The translations under genes and the position numbers were made by a program. The notes under the pieces were generated by a model. The model had not been told where the DNA came from. It saw only the letters and a program-made list of their open reading frames with translations, and did no database searches. From Bernardetia sp. MNP-M8 (lineage in GTDB: Bacteria; Bacteroidota; Bacteroidia; Cytophagales; Bernardetiaceae), in assembly GCF_037126285.1 (NCBI RefSeq), contig NZ_CP147012.1, positions 4,300,676 to 4,364,675 on the forward strand: a DNA stretch of 64,000 nt, read 5' to 3'. This document shows positions 18,112 to 26,832 of this stretch, one piece after another. Every line of letters begins with the position of its first letter. The stretch's first letter is position 1.

Positions 18112-18456
18112 ATGTTTTTCAAAAAAATATTTAAGCCAAAAATAGAAAGAGACAAACTAGAAGCACTGAAAGAAATTGCTTATAAGTTTGATAATCAGAT
18201 TTTTACAGAAAGTAATTATGACTTTCTATATAATGAACTAGAAAAATTTAATGTTTTGGCTATAAAATATATAACTCAGAATAGTTACATCTTATCTGGA
18301 ATGTGTACTCTACATATAATACAGCAAAAACAAGAACTAAACAAAGATGTTTTAGAAAGAGAAGGTAAAAATAACGATTTTTTTTGTCAGTATATTTTTC
18401 AAAGTATGATAAAAGTAATTGATTTTATTCTATTGAAACATGAGATCAAAGAGTGA
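18112..18456 (+). CDS. Small hypothetical protein, helical
   Basis: 114 residues, Lys-rich at the start (MFFKKIFKPKIERDKLEAL), predicted mainly helical, with no motif I know. It starts 5 bp from the divergent gene at 17591-18106 and the two may form a functional pair. Base composition is even more AT-rich than its neighbours. It ends 52 bp before the stop of the convergent ABC permease gene. Confidence 0.5.
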   Translation: MFFKKIFKPKIERDKLEALKEIAYKFDNQIFTESNYDFLYNELEKFNVLAIKYITQNSYILSGMCTLHIIQQKQELNKDVLEREGKNNDFFCQYIFQSMIKVIDFILLKHEIKE

Positions 18457-18508
18457 AATAACGTATTTCAAACTTCTTACTTCTAAAATCTAACTTCTAA
18501 TTTTATTT

Positions 18509-19828
18509 CTAAGCCTTATAAAAAAGCCATTTAGAAACTTCTCTGTATGTTGGTTTTTTTCCGTACATCAAAATTCCTATTCTATAAATTCTTCCTACAA
18601 GCCAAGTTGTTCCTAAGAAAGTCAAGAATAAAATAATCATTGATAAAAATACTTCCCAAAGAGGTGGCTCAAATGGAATTCTGACCATCATAATAATAGG
18701 GGAAGTAAGAGGAAACATGGAAGCCCAAAAAGCAACTGTTCCGTCTGGGTCATTGACAACCAAACCTATAATTCCGATAGCTGTAATTAATGGAATAGTA
18801 AGAGGAAGCATAAATTGCTGTGTATCTGTTTGATTGTCTACAATCGAACCAACAGCACCATAAAGCGCACCATACACCAAATAACCCATTATGAAATAAA
18901 AACCAAAAGCTCCAATGATAAGAGGAAAGTTAAGTGTTTGTACAGTTTCTAAAATATTTTGAACAGCCAAATCAGTTTCTAATTGTCCTGCCATTCCTCC
19001 AGATTGTGCAATAATAGCTTGTGCTTCTTCTTGAGTCATATTATTTTCTAAGGAAAAAACCGACGAAACTACAAAAAACAGAACTAAACCGAGCACAATC
19101 CAAATTAAAAATTGTGTAAAAGCTACACAAGCCACACCAATTATTTTGCCTAACATAAGTTGAAAAGGCTTTACAGAAGAAATAATTACTTCTACAATTC
19201 GGTTTGTTTTTTCCTCCATTACACCACGCATCACTTGCGCTCCGTACAAGAAAATGAAAAAATAAATCATCACAGCACTCAAATAAGCAACAATACTAGC
19301 AACTGTCGAATCGGTACGAGTTTCTGTTGAGTAGAGAGGAGTAACTTTTAGTTGTACTTTCGTTTTAGCTTCTTTTATCAAAACAGGATTAAGTCCTAAT
19401 TGAACTAATTTTTTTTCCTCTAGTTTTTTAGCAATTTCTCTTTCAATCTTTTTTTCTAATTGAATAGGAATGTTTTTATCAGCCAAAAGCAAAACACCAT
19501 CTGTATTATCAGCCGTTATTCCTTTTGGAATCAGTAGTAAAGCATCAAAGTCTTTAGATTTTTCTTTTAAATTTTCTTTTGCTTCTTGAAGATTATTTTG
19601 AATAGGATAAATTAACTTGACATTCTCTATATCTGAAAGACCATCTAATAAATTTCCTTCGTCAACTACCTGAACTATAGTTTGTCCTGTGTCTAAAGAT
19701 GTTAGCCAAGCAGGAATAACCATCAAAGCAACCACCAAAAAAGGAGCTAAAAGTGACATAACAATAAATGACTTTTTGCGCACTCTAGTCAAATATTCTC
19801 TTTCTATAATTATTTTTATCTTATTCAT
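18509..19828 (-). CDS. ABC-2 type transporter permease (NatB-like)
   Basis: 439 residues. One membrane segment near the N-terminus (SFIVMSLLAPFLVVALMVIP) is followed by a large extracytoplasmic domain of about 150 residues, then at least five more segments. The motif MRGVMEEKTNRIVEVIISSVKPFQLMLGKIIGV is diagnostic for NatB/YhaP-type ABC exporters. It would form the membrane channel for export of Na+ or an unknown substrate. The usual ATPase partner is not adjacent on either side, so it must be supplied from elsewhere. Confidence 0.9.
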   Translation of the reverse strand: MNKIKIIIEREYLTRVRKKSFIVMSLLAPFLVVALMVIPAWLTSLDTGQTIVQVVDEGNLLDGLSDIENVKLIYPIQNNLQEAKENLKEKSKDFDALLLIPKGITADNTDGVLLLADKNIPIQLEKKIEREIAKKLEEKKLVQLGLNPVLIKEAKTKVQLKVTPLYSTETRTDSTVASIVAYLSAVMIYFFIFLYGAQVMRGVMEEKTNRIVEVIISSVKPFQLMLGKIIGVACVAFTQFLIWIVLGLVLFFVVSSVFSLENNMTQEEAQAIIAQSGGMAGQLETDLAVQNILETVQTLNFPLIIGAFGFYFIMGYLVYGALYGAVGSIVDNQTDTQQFMLPLTIPLITAIGIIGLVVNDPDGTVAFWASMFPLTSPIIMMVRIPFEPPLWEVFLSMIILFLTFLGTTWLVGRIYRIGILMYGKKPTYREVSKWLFYKA

Positions 19829-20033
19829 TATGTTTTATAGTTAATGCAAAGAAAGCAGGATATTGAAAATTAAAAAATTCCTTTTTTAGTAGTAAACTAA
19901 ACAAAATGAAGAAATTTATATCCAATCTGTCTATCAAAGGTAAACTATTGTTGGTAAAAGAACAAAATAAAATTTCTATGAAAACGACTTTACAAACTGA
20001 TTGTAGAGAAGATAATTTTCACAACTAAAAATA

Positions 20034-21458
20034 TTAAGATTGTCCTTTTATCGGAATACAAATCTCAAAAGTAGTTTGTCCGTTTTCAGAATTTACTTTT
20101 ATGCTTCCATTGTGTTGTTGGATAATTCGGTGGGTAATATCTAATCCTAGACCTGTTCCTTTTCCAATTTCTTTTGTCGTGAAAAATGGGTCAAATATTT
20201 GATTAATTATATCTTTTGGAATTCCTCCACCATTGTCTGTAATTTTTGTTAAAACAAAATCATGGTCATTTTTACTTTCTATTTTTAGTTTCCCTTCTCC
20301 ATTTTCAGGCAATACATCAAGGGCATTATCTATAATATTTGTCCAAACTTGATTAATTTCACCTGCTTGTGCTTCTATTTTTGGTAAATTATCTTCAAAA
20401 TTTAATTCTACATTTATATTTTTGACTTTAATTTTATGATTGAGCAAAGTCAAAGTATTTTCTATTCCTTCCACAATCGAAACTTGTGTAGCATCCGAAC
20501 CTTTGTCCATGTGAGTATACGATTTGATAGACTGCACCAAATGACCAATTCTTTCCGAGGCATCTTTTATTTCTTGAATCGTTTTTTCAGTAATTAAATT
20601 ATTACAAATCCAATTCAAAATAGGACTCAAATGTGCTTCTGAAACAATTTCCTCTACTCTTTCCAAATCATTTATTTCAAAATCATACTCTACAAAAGTT
20701 GGAGCAATATCGAAGGCATCTTTGACATCTCTATCTTCCATGTAATCTAACAATTCATCTTCTAAATTACTTTTTTGGAGGATAGATTTTTTAGTTTTTT
20801 GAGAAGTATTCTTATCTCTGTTTTTTAAATTATTTATTTTTTCAAATAAAAAATCATTGATTTGATCAACTTGCTCAGGATTTACTTTTATGGAAATTAC
20901 ATCTTTAAACTGCTCTGGTGTGTTTTGAAGATGTTTTTGTAAAGACTCGGCACTTCGTACAACTGCTGAAGCTGGGTTATTGAGTTCGTGTGCTAATCCT
21001 GCTGAAAGCTTTCCAAGCGAAACCATTTTTTCGGTCATTTGCTGATTTTTGGTAAACTCTCTCACTCGGGTTGTCATTCTTCTTACAAGTGCTTCTGTAA
21101 GTTCATAATTATTTTGGATAAGCTCTTGAAATTTTGTCTTCTCAAAACATAATAACTTTGTGGGTTCTAAAGCAATTCCATAACCTGTCGATTTTGTCAT
21201 GCGAGAATACGGAAGCTGTCCTGTAATTTCGTGAGGTTCATAAATAGCAAGTTGTCGCATTTGTCCATTTTGAGCAATATAAAGACGAATTCTGCCACAC
21301 AAAACGATATGCATGCAAGTTATTTCTTGATTTGGTTGAAACAAAAATTCTCCTTCTTCCAAATCTTGACATACTGATTCCTCTAAAAGCCATTCTAATT
21401 GATTTTCTGGAACTTCTTGAAAGTAGGGATTTTGTTTTAGGTATTCTAGGTTGCTCAT
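20034..21458 (-). CDS. Sensor histidine kinase with N-terminal cyclic-nucleotide-binding domain
   Basis: 474 residues, no membrane segments, so cytosolic. Residues about 10-125 are a CRP-like cNMP-binding fold (EGEFLFQPNQEITCMHIVLCGRIRLY). The HisKA-like box LSAGLAHELNNP carries the phosphorylatable His157. A long charged insertion (about 200-310) precedes the ATPase part: N box VWTNIIDNALD, G1 ITDNGGGIP, F/G2 FDPFFTTKEIGKGTGLGLDI. There is no response regulator next to it. I infer that a nucleotide or related ligand binding at the N-terminus tunes kinase activity. Confidence 0.9.
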   Translation of the reverse strand: MSNLEYLKQNPYFQEVPENQLEWLLEESVCQDLEEGEFLFQPNQEITCMHIVLCGRIRLYIAQNGQMRQLAIYEPHEITGQLPYSRMTKSTGYGIALEPTKLLCFEKTKFQELIQNNYELTEALVRRMTTRVREFTKNQQMTEKMVSLGKLSAGLAHELNNPASAVVRSAESLQKHLQNTPEQFKDVISIKVNPEQVDQINDFLFEKINNLKNRDKNTSQKTKKSILQKSNLEDELLDYMEDRDVKDAFDIAPTFVEYDFEINDLERVEEIVSEAHLSPILNWICNNLITEKTIQEIKDASERIGHLVQSIKSYTHMDKGSDATQVSIVEGIENTLTLLNHKIKVKNINVELNFEDNLPKIEAQAGEINQVWTNIIDNALDVLPENGEGKLKIESKNDHDFVLTKITDNGGGIPKDIINQIFDPFFTTKEIGKGTGLGLDITHRIIQQHNGSIKVNSENGQTTFEICIPIKGQS

Positions 21459-21727
21459 ATACTTGATGTTGTTTTTTTGAAAGTGCTACTAATTTAGTGA
21501 TTTGTTGGGGATTATTCTGTATAAAAGTATAGTTATTTGGTTGTTGGTATCGCTTCGGTAAAACACCCAAAACAACATTGAATTTGAAGTTTTGGCTTTT
21601 CATGTCGATGAAAAAATAGAATTTTAATACTAAAAATGCAATGGAACACGGATTTTAATAGATTAAACGATAAAAAACAGATTTCTGAAAATAGCAATAG
21701 CACTTATTTATTACCACCAAAAAACAA

Positions 21728-21763
21728 AAGGCAAGATACATAAAATAGTATTTTGCCTTTCAT
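21728..21763 (-). terminator. Terminator of the sirtuin gene
   Basis: AAAGGCAAGATAC and GTATTTTGCCTTT form a 13-bp stem with one mismatch, just beyond the sirtuin stop on the minus strand. Confidence 0.65.
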
Positions 21764-21794
21764 TCATGAGTTACCATTCAACATTTATAAGTTC

Positions 21795-22493
21795 TTAGTG
21801 CGTATAATCTCTCATCAAGATAGCTTCTAATTTTTTCATTCCTTTTGTTGCAACTTCTTCTATAAAATGAAGATTTGGTAGCGAACGAACAGAAGGAATT
21901 TTTGGGTCAATGATATATTTAGGAGTTTGACGAGGAGCATAATCAAGAAGACCAGCAGCAGGATAAACCAAAAGAGAAGTTCCGACCACTACAAAAATAT
22001 CTGCACCCATGGCTTCCATCATAGCTTGTTCCATCATCGGAACAGGTTCGCCAAACCATACAATATACGGACGCATTTGTGAGCCTTTCGGACATCTTTC
22101 GCCCATATTTAATTCCCAATTATCCATTTTAACAATATAGGATTCATCAACCGAACTTCTAGCTTTCATGAGTTCTCCATGAAGATGCAAAACGTGGGTT
22201 GAACCTGCTCGTTCATGCAAATCATCTACATTTTGAGTAATGATGGTTACATCAAAGTTTCGTTCTAATTGAGCCAAGATTTTGTGTGCTTCATTAGGTT
22301 GTGCATCTAAAAGACCTCTTCTACGCTCATTATAAAAATTTAATACTTTCTGTGGGTCTGCGTCCCAACCTTCTGGAGAAGCTACTTCTTCTACTCGGTG
22401 TCCTTCCCAAAGCCCATCAGAAGCTCTAAAGGTTGCAATTCCACTTTCTGCACTTACGCCAGCACCTGTCAAGACTACAATTTTTTTACGCAT
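21795..22493 (-). CDS. cobB: Sir2-family NAD-dependent protein deacylase (SIRT5/CobB type)
   Basis: I choose the ATG at 22493, which gives the standard MRKKIVVLTGAGVSAESGIATFR opening; an upstream in-frame ATG at 22556 would add 21 odd residues. It is 232 residues long. Visible are GAGVSAESG (NAD binding), TQNVDDLHERAG and the catalytic His105 in HLHGEL. FYNERR holds Tyr54 and Arg57, the pair that reads succinyl/malonyl-lysine in CobB and SIRT5. The four zinc cysteines are missing: only one cysteine (134) lies in that segment, as I recall for many Bacteroidota members. Confidence 0.92.
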   Translation of the reverse strand: MRKKIVVLTGAGVSAESGIATFRASDGLWEGHRVEEVASPEGWDADPQKVLNFYNERRRGLLDAQPNEAHKILAQLERNFDVTIITQNVDDLHERAGSTHVLHLHGELMKARSSVDESYIVKMDNWELNMGERCPKGSQMRPYIVWFGEPVPMMEQAMMEAMGADIFVVVGTSLLVYPAAGLLDYAPRQTPKYIIDPKIPSVRSLPNLHFIEEVATKGMKKLEAILMRDYTH

Positions 22494-22859
22494 AGGTATC
22501 GATGAATAGGATTTATAAGATATATAAGATTTTAGATTGCGAAACTTCCGAAACATTTATTAAGTCAATTTATAACCTAAATTTGATGATAGTTAAATAA
22601 CTTAATTTCAAATTTTGATTGAATTTCAAATGAATATAATATGTATTTTTTTATTGCATCATTTTAATAATACAAAATGCAAAGTTCTCAAAATAATTTG
22701 AAATAGTGGTATATAATTTTGAATAATTTAGTTTTATACTATAAATAATAATAGAATCAGAATAGAGATGCAATGAGTTTGAATTTCTTCTATTTTTTAA
22801 AGTTCTTTGTTCTATAACCGTATTTTAGCTATTCATGTTTTCAAATTTTAAATCTAATT

Positions 22860-24125
22860 ATGCCTACTCCAGAACAAATTATACATTATTTTTATCGTCT
22901 ATTTCGCAGTGCAGGTGTAGAAGTAGAGACGGCAAAATTCTTAAATGCGTTCATTTGCATCATTATTTTACTCATTGTAGTTTATATTTTAGATCGTATT
23001 GTTAAGCAGCTTTTTGTAAATCTGATTACAAAAATCTCTACCCGAACTAGAAATCAATTTGATAATTTTTTGGTGAAAAATAATGCTGCTGGACTTACAG
23101 CACATCTTTTTATACTTTTATTTATCGTCTATGCACTGCCTTTTGTGCTTTGGGATTTTCCTCAAACATACATTTATATAGAAAAAGCTGTCGATATATT
23201 TGGAGCGTTTGTAGTGGTTTTGTTAGTTCAGAGCGTTTTGAGAACTTTTAGTGATTATCTCAAAACGATGCCTACTTTTAGAGATAAGCCAATTCATAGT
23301 TATGTGCAAGTTTTTATGATTTTTGCTTGGTTGGCTGCTATTGTTTATATTTTTACAATTCTGACAAACAAATCTCCTTGGACATTTTTTTCTGCGTTGG
23401 GTGCGCTTTCTGCTGTAATTTTACTCATTTTTAGAGATACAATTTTGGGTTTTGTGGCAAGTATTCAAGTTACGGTTAATGATATGGTCAGAATTGGAGA
23501 TTGGATAACAATGGAAAAATATGGTGCTGATGGCGATGTGATAGAAATTAGTTTAGCCACTGTAAAAGTTCAGAATTTTGATAATACTATTACAACTATT
23601 CCTACTTATTATCTGATTTCAGATTCATTCAGAAACTGGCGAGGAATGCAAAAAGCAGGTGGAAGAAGAATAAAACGTTCTATCCTTTTGAAAGTATCTA
23701 GTATTCATTATTTGAGTGAAGAAGATATAAAAGAACTCAAAAATATTGATTTGATAAAAGGCTATTTGGAAACCATGGATAGCGAAGTAAACAATTACAA
23801 CAAAGAACACAACAGTAACAAAACACTTCTTTTAAATGGAAAAAACATGACAAATTTGGGTGTTTTCAGAATTTATATTGAAGAATATCTCAAACAAAAT
23901 CCTCATATTAATAATGATATGCTGATGATGAGCAGACAACTAGAAGCTACTCCACAAGGTGTTCCTTTAGAAATTTATGCCTTTAGTAAGAGTAAAGAAT
24001 GGTTAGAATATGAAAAAGTAGTGTCTGATATTTTTGACCATTTGTTTGCTGCTGTTCCTTATTTTAATTTACATCTTTTTGAAGCTCCTTCGAATGTTTT
24101 GGCGATTACTAGAGAGAAGAGGTAG
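22860..24125 (+). CDS. Mechanosensitive ion channel of the MscS superfamily (YbdG/MscM-like)
   Basis: 421 residues with about five membrane segments in the first 190 residues. The pore-lining helix and beta domain follow: FFSALGALSAVILLIFRDTILGFVASIQVTVNDMVRIGDWI, then VQNFDNTITTIPTYYLISDSFRNWRGM. This second motif is typical of the YbdG/MscM branch. The C-terminal 150 residues are soluble. It should open under membrane tension to release solutes. About 300 bp of AT-rich, gene-free DNA lies upstream (22494-22859). Confidence 0.9.
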   Translation: MPTPEQIIHYFYRLFRSAGVEVETAKFLNAFICIIILLIVVYILDRIVKQLFVNLITKISTRTRNQFDNFLVKNNAAGLTAHLFILLFIVYALPFVLWDFPQTYIYIEKAVDIFGAFVVVLLVQSVLRTFSDYLKTMPTFRDKPIHSYVQVFMIFAWLAAIVYIFTILTNKSPWTFFSALGALSAVILLIFRDTILGFVASIQVTVNDMVRIGDWITMEKYGADGDVIEISLATVKVQNFDNTITTIPTYYLISDSFRNWRGMQKAGGRRIKRSILLKVSSIHYLSEEDIKELKNIDLIKGYLETMDSEVNNYNKEHNSNKTLLLNGKNMTNLGVFRIYIEEYLKQNPHINNDMLMMSRQLEATPQGVPLEIYAFSKSKEWLEYEKVVSDIFDHLFAAVPYFNLHLFEAPSNVLAITREKR

Positions 24126-24196
24126 GGATTAATTATGAATTATATTTACTTCTTCTAAGTCCAGCCTAAACGTTATTAATTTAAGCATTTTTTCAA

Positions 24197-24268
24197 CCGT
24201 CAACGAGGCTAAAGCCGTCGTTGAGGTAAATAATTTAGTTCTCGTTGACGGCAAAGTCTCAACGACGG
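24197..24268. repeat. Interlocked four-arm inverted repeat (A-B-A'-B')
   Basis: CCGTCAACGAG (24197-24207) is the exact reverse complement of CTCGTTGACGG (24241-24251). CCGTCGTTGAG (24215-24225) is the exact complement of CTCAACGACGG (24258-24268). The two 11-bp pairs cross each other, which allows a pseudoknot. Alternatively two neighbouring hairpins can form, because A and B, and A' and B', also partly pair. It is GC-rich in an AT-rich gap and related to the repeat at 10196-10221. The right end overlaps the methyltransferase stub. Confidence 0.75.
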
Positions 24269-24348
24269 TTAAACAAAGAAGCAAGACTAAAACCTCCAAT
24301 TCCTGCACACAAATCTGCAAATATGAAATTATTTTTTTTTGTTTTCAT
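24259..24348 (-). pseudogene. 5' stub of a C5-cytosine-specific DNA methyltransferase
   Basis: The minus strand from the ATG at 24346-24348 reads 29 codons: a short Lys/Asn leader, then FIFADLCAGIGGFSLASLF, then NRR and TGA at 24259-24261. The middle matches motif I (SAM binding, D-L-x-A-G-I-G-G-F) of 5-methylcytosine methyltransferases. The gene then stops inside the right arm of the interlocked repeat, and nothing methyltransferase-like follows on that side. So it is a truncated relic, apparently cut by the repeat or by recombination at it. It is divergent from the nuclease/NTPase gene, 115 bp away. Confidence 0.7.
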
Positions 24349-24463
24349 GGCGTGAAGATAGGAAATTAAAGAATTAAATAAACATCTATTTTTTTTGATT
24401 GAATTTACTAATATATTTATTATTTTGCATACTTATATTTATAAATTTAATTATTGAATAATA

Positions 24464-26755
24464 ATGAATAACTACGACTTCTCAACTCTTAATGATAAAG
24501 AATTTGAAACTCTTGTAAAAGATTTGTTGAATGCCAAATTTGGGTTTGAATTACAAGATTTCAAAAAGGGAAGAGATAAAGGAATAGATTTGAGATATTC
24601 AACCTCTGAAAATGATAATTCATTAGTAGTACAAGTCAAGCATTATGTAAACTCAAAATATGCGAATCTAAAATACGGTATGATAAATACTGAACTTCCA
24701 AAAGTGAAGAAACTCAAACCAAGTAGATACATAGTGGTAACATCTTTAGAGTTATCCCCTCAAGAAAAAGATGAACTAAAAAAGGAGCTAAAACCATTTA
24801 TTTTGAGTTCACAAGATATAATTGCAAGAAATGAACTCAATAGTTATTTATCTGAAAATAAAGAAATTGAAAAGAAATATTTCAAGTTGTGGTTTTCAAG
24901 TATAAACGTGTTTAATTCTATTCTAAATAATGCTGTTGAAGGTAGAACAAGATTTTTGCTAGAAAAAATAAAAAGAAAACTTCCATTTTATGTTCCTACT
25001 AAAAAAACAGATGACGCAAACAGAATATTGGAAAAGGAAAAGCTGTTACTTATAACAGGTCAGCCAGGAATTGGTAAAACTACCTTAGCAGAAATTTTGT
25101 TACTTGACAAAGCTGAAAAAGGATATAAAATATATCAAATTGAAAACGTAAGAGATGCAGAAGACGTTTTTTCTCCAAACCCTGAGCAGAAACAGCTATT
25201 TTATTTTGATGATTTTTTAGGAGCAAATTATTTAGAGATAGTAAATGCTGACAAAACAGAAACACAACTAACTAATTTTATTGATAGAGTTAGACATTCA
25301 GAAAATAAGTATTTAATACTGACAACCCGTACAGTAATTCTCAACTATGCAAATGAAAAGTATGAAAAAATAAGTCGTGCATCTTTAAAAAGAGATAAGT
25401 TTGAAATAGAATTAACAGATTACAATGATTACCAAAAAGCTCTTATTTTATACAATCATTTATATTTTAATCAAATTAGTAATGATTTGTACGAAATTAT
25501 TATTCAAGAAAGATTTTATTGGAATATTATAAAACATAAAAATTATACTCCTCGCCTTATAGAATTTTTAGTAGAGAAAAGAGAAATAGAAAACTTAACA
25601 CCTGTTGAATATAAAGAGATAATAATAAATAATTTAGAATACCCTAAAAAGATTTGGAAAAAATCATTCGAAAATCAAATATCTGATTTAGATAGATGTT
25701 TATTGTTTACCTTATTTAGTTTTGAAGTAGAACCAAAAGTAGAAGTATTGAGAGAAGCTTATAAAAGTAGATTAAATTTTGAGATGAAAGAATACAACCT
25801 ATCTATAAGTTCTAATACTTTTGAGAAATCAATTAAAATTCTACAAAATGGGTTTATTTTGTCAAAGATTTATAGTAGAGATTCTAATTCACAACACTTT
25901 GGTTTTATTAATCCATCATTAACAGATTTTCTAATTTCATATATTGAAGAATCTTATTCAACAAAAAAAAATATAATTTCTAGTGTCCTTTACATAGAAC
26001 AGTTGGCGAAATTTAACCCCAATAAGAAAATATTTATACTTGATGAAGAATTTCAGAGAATAATTTTCAATAAAATAAGAAATAATGAACTTCAAAGTAT
26101 AAATAAGGATAAAGAATATCTTACTGACGACTCAAATGTTATACAATGTATAAGAATATTAATAAATTATTGTGATTCTATCGATACTGATGAAGTGCTG
26201 TTAGAGTATGTACAAAAAATTGACTTGAATTCTCACTTCTTATTTGTATATAAAGATATTATGATAATGTTAGAATATGCCAATAAAAAGTGTTTTTCTT
26301 TTTTTAAAGAAAATTTTATTCTCATAATAGAAAAAGTTCTAAAATTAATTGATGATCAGAGTGATGCTGAAGTTCTTGTTGATTTATTTTATAAATATAA
26401 TGACTATGATGACTACATTTTAGATGAATCTAAACAGGAAAAAATATCTAACATGATAGAAGTAATTTTTGAAAGTGAAAAGGAAAGAACTAAAAATAAG
26501 TTAGAAGAAAGTATTTTAGATATATCAGAGATAGAAGAAGCTAATACAAAACTACAGGAATTTTTAGATGAATTACATGAATTTTTACTTCCTGATGTAG
26601 AACTTAATTTTAGCGTTGATGAATTTTACACAGAAGATTGGATGGACATAGTGGAAGAGAATAATAATTATAATGACGATTATGAAGATGACGTGTTATT
26701 CAATATTGGCAATGACATAAATCCATCTTATGATATAGATGACTTATTTGATTAA
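24464..26755 (+). CDS. Mrr-like nuclease fused to a STAND P-loop NTPase (nSTAND3-like)
   Basis: 763 residues. Residues 7-130 look like a PD-(D/E)xK Mrr_cat domain: LNDKEFETLVKDLL (Glu13), the GRDKGIDL Asp42, then VVQVKHY with Gln57-x-Lys59. A P-loop NTPase follows: Walker A GQPGIGKT at 199-206, Walker B LFYFDDFLG at 245-253, and sensor-like YLILTTRTVIL around 285. The FDDFLG form matches the nSTAND3 class described in biological-conflict surveys. The rest is helical, probably a sensor region, ending in a very acidic tail of about 45 residues. It most likely acts as an antiphage or anti-plasmid sensor-nuclease; the function is inferred. Confidence 0.8.
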   Translation: MNNYDFSTLNDKEFETLVKDLLNAKFGFELQDFKKGRDKGIDLRYSTSENDNSLVVQVKHYVNSKYANLKYGMINTELPKVKKLKPSRYIVVTSLELSPQEKDELKKELKPFILSSQDIIARNELNSYLSENKEIEKKYFKLWFSSINVFNSILNNAVEGRTRFLLEKIKRKLPFYVPTKKTDDANRILEKEKLLLITGQPGIGKTTLAEILLLDKAEKGYKIYQIENVRDAEDVFSPNPEQKQLFYFDDFLGANYLEIVNADKTETQLTNFIDRVRHSENKYLILTTRTVILNYANEKYEKISRASLKRDKFEIELTDYNDYQKALILYNHLYFNQISNDLYEIIIQERFYWNIIKHKNYTPRLIEFLVEKREIENLTPVEYKEIIINNLEYPKKIWKKSFENQISDLDRCLLFTLFSFEVEPKVEVLREAYKSRLNFEMKEYNLSISSNTFEKSIKILQNGFILSKIYSRDSNSQHFGFINPSLTDFLISYIEESYSTKKNIISSVLYIEQLAKFNPNKKIFILDEEFQRIIFNKIRNNELQSINKDKEYLTDDSNVIQCIRILINYCDSIDTDEVLLEYVQKIDLNSHFLFVYKDIMIMLEYANKKCFSFFKENFILIIEKVLKLIDDQSDAEVLVDLFYKYNDYDDYILDESKQEKISNMIEVIFESEKERTKNKLEESILDISEIEEANTKLQEFLDELHEFLLPDVELNFSVDEFYTEDWMDIVEENNNYNDDYEDDVLFNIGNDINPSYDIDDLFD

Positions 26756-26832
26756 TAAAAACGAACTAAAACCCCACAAAAAACTGTTTGTATAGAAATC
26801 AAAAAAACAACTAACAACTAAAACAAACAGAA

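Noticed and set aside
22494-22556. Longer sirtuin start at 22556
   Set aside because: The extra 21 residues are low-complexity and absent from the family; the internal ATG gives the canonical N-terminus.
24197-24268. CRISPR-like direct repeats
   Set aside because: There are only four related arms with irregular spacing, arranged as inverted pairs, and no cas genes; not a CRISPR array. No CRISPR array was seen anywhere in the window.
24129-24320. 63-codon minus-strand frame across the interlocked repeat
   Set aside because: It is in a different frame from the methyltransferase stub and consists of translated repeat arms.
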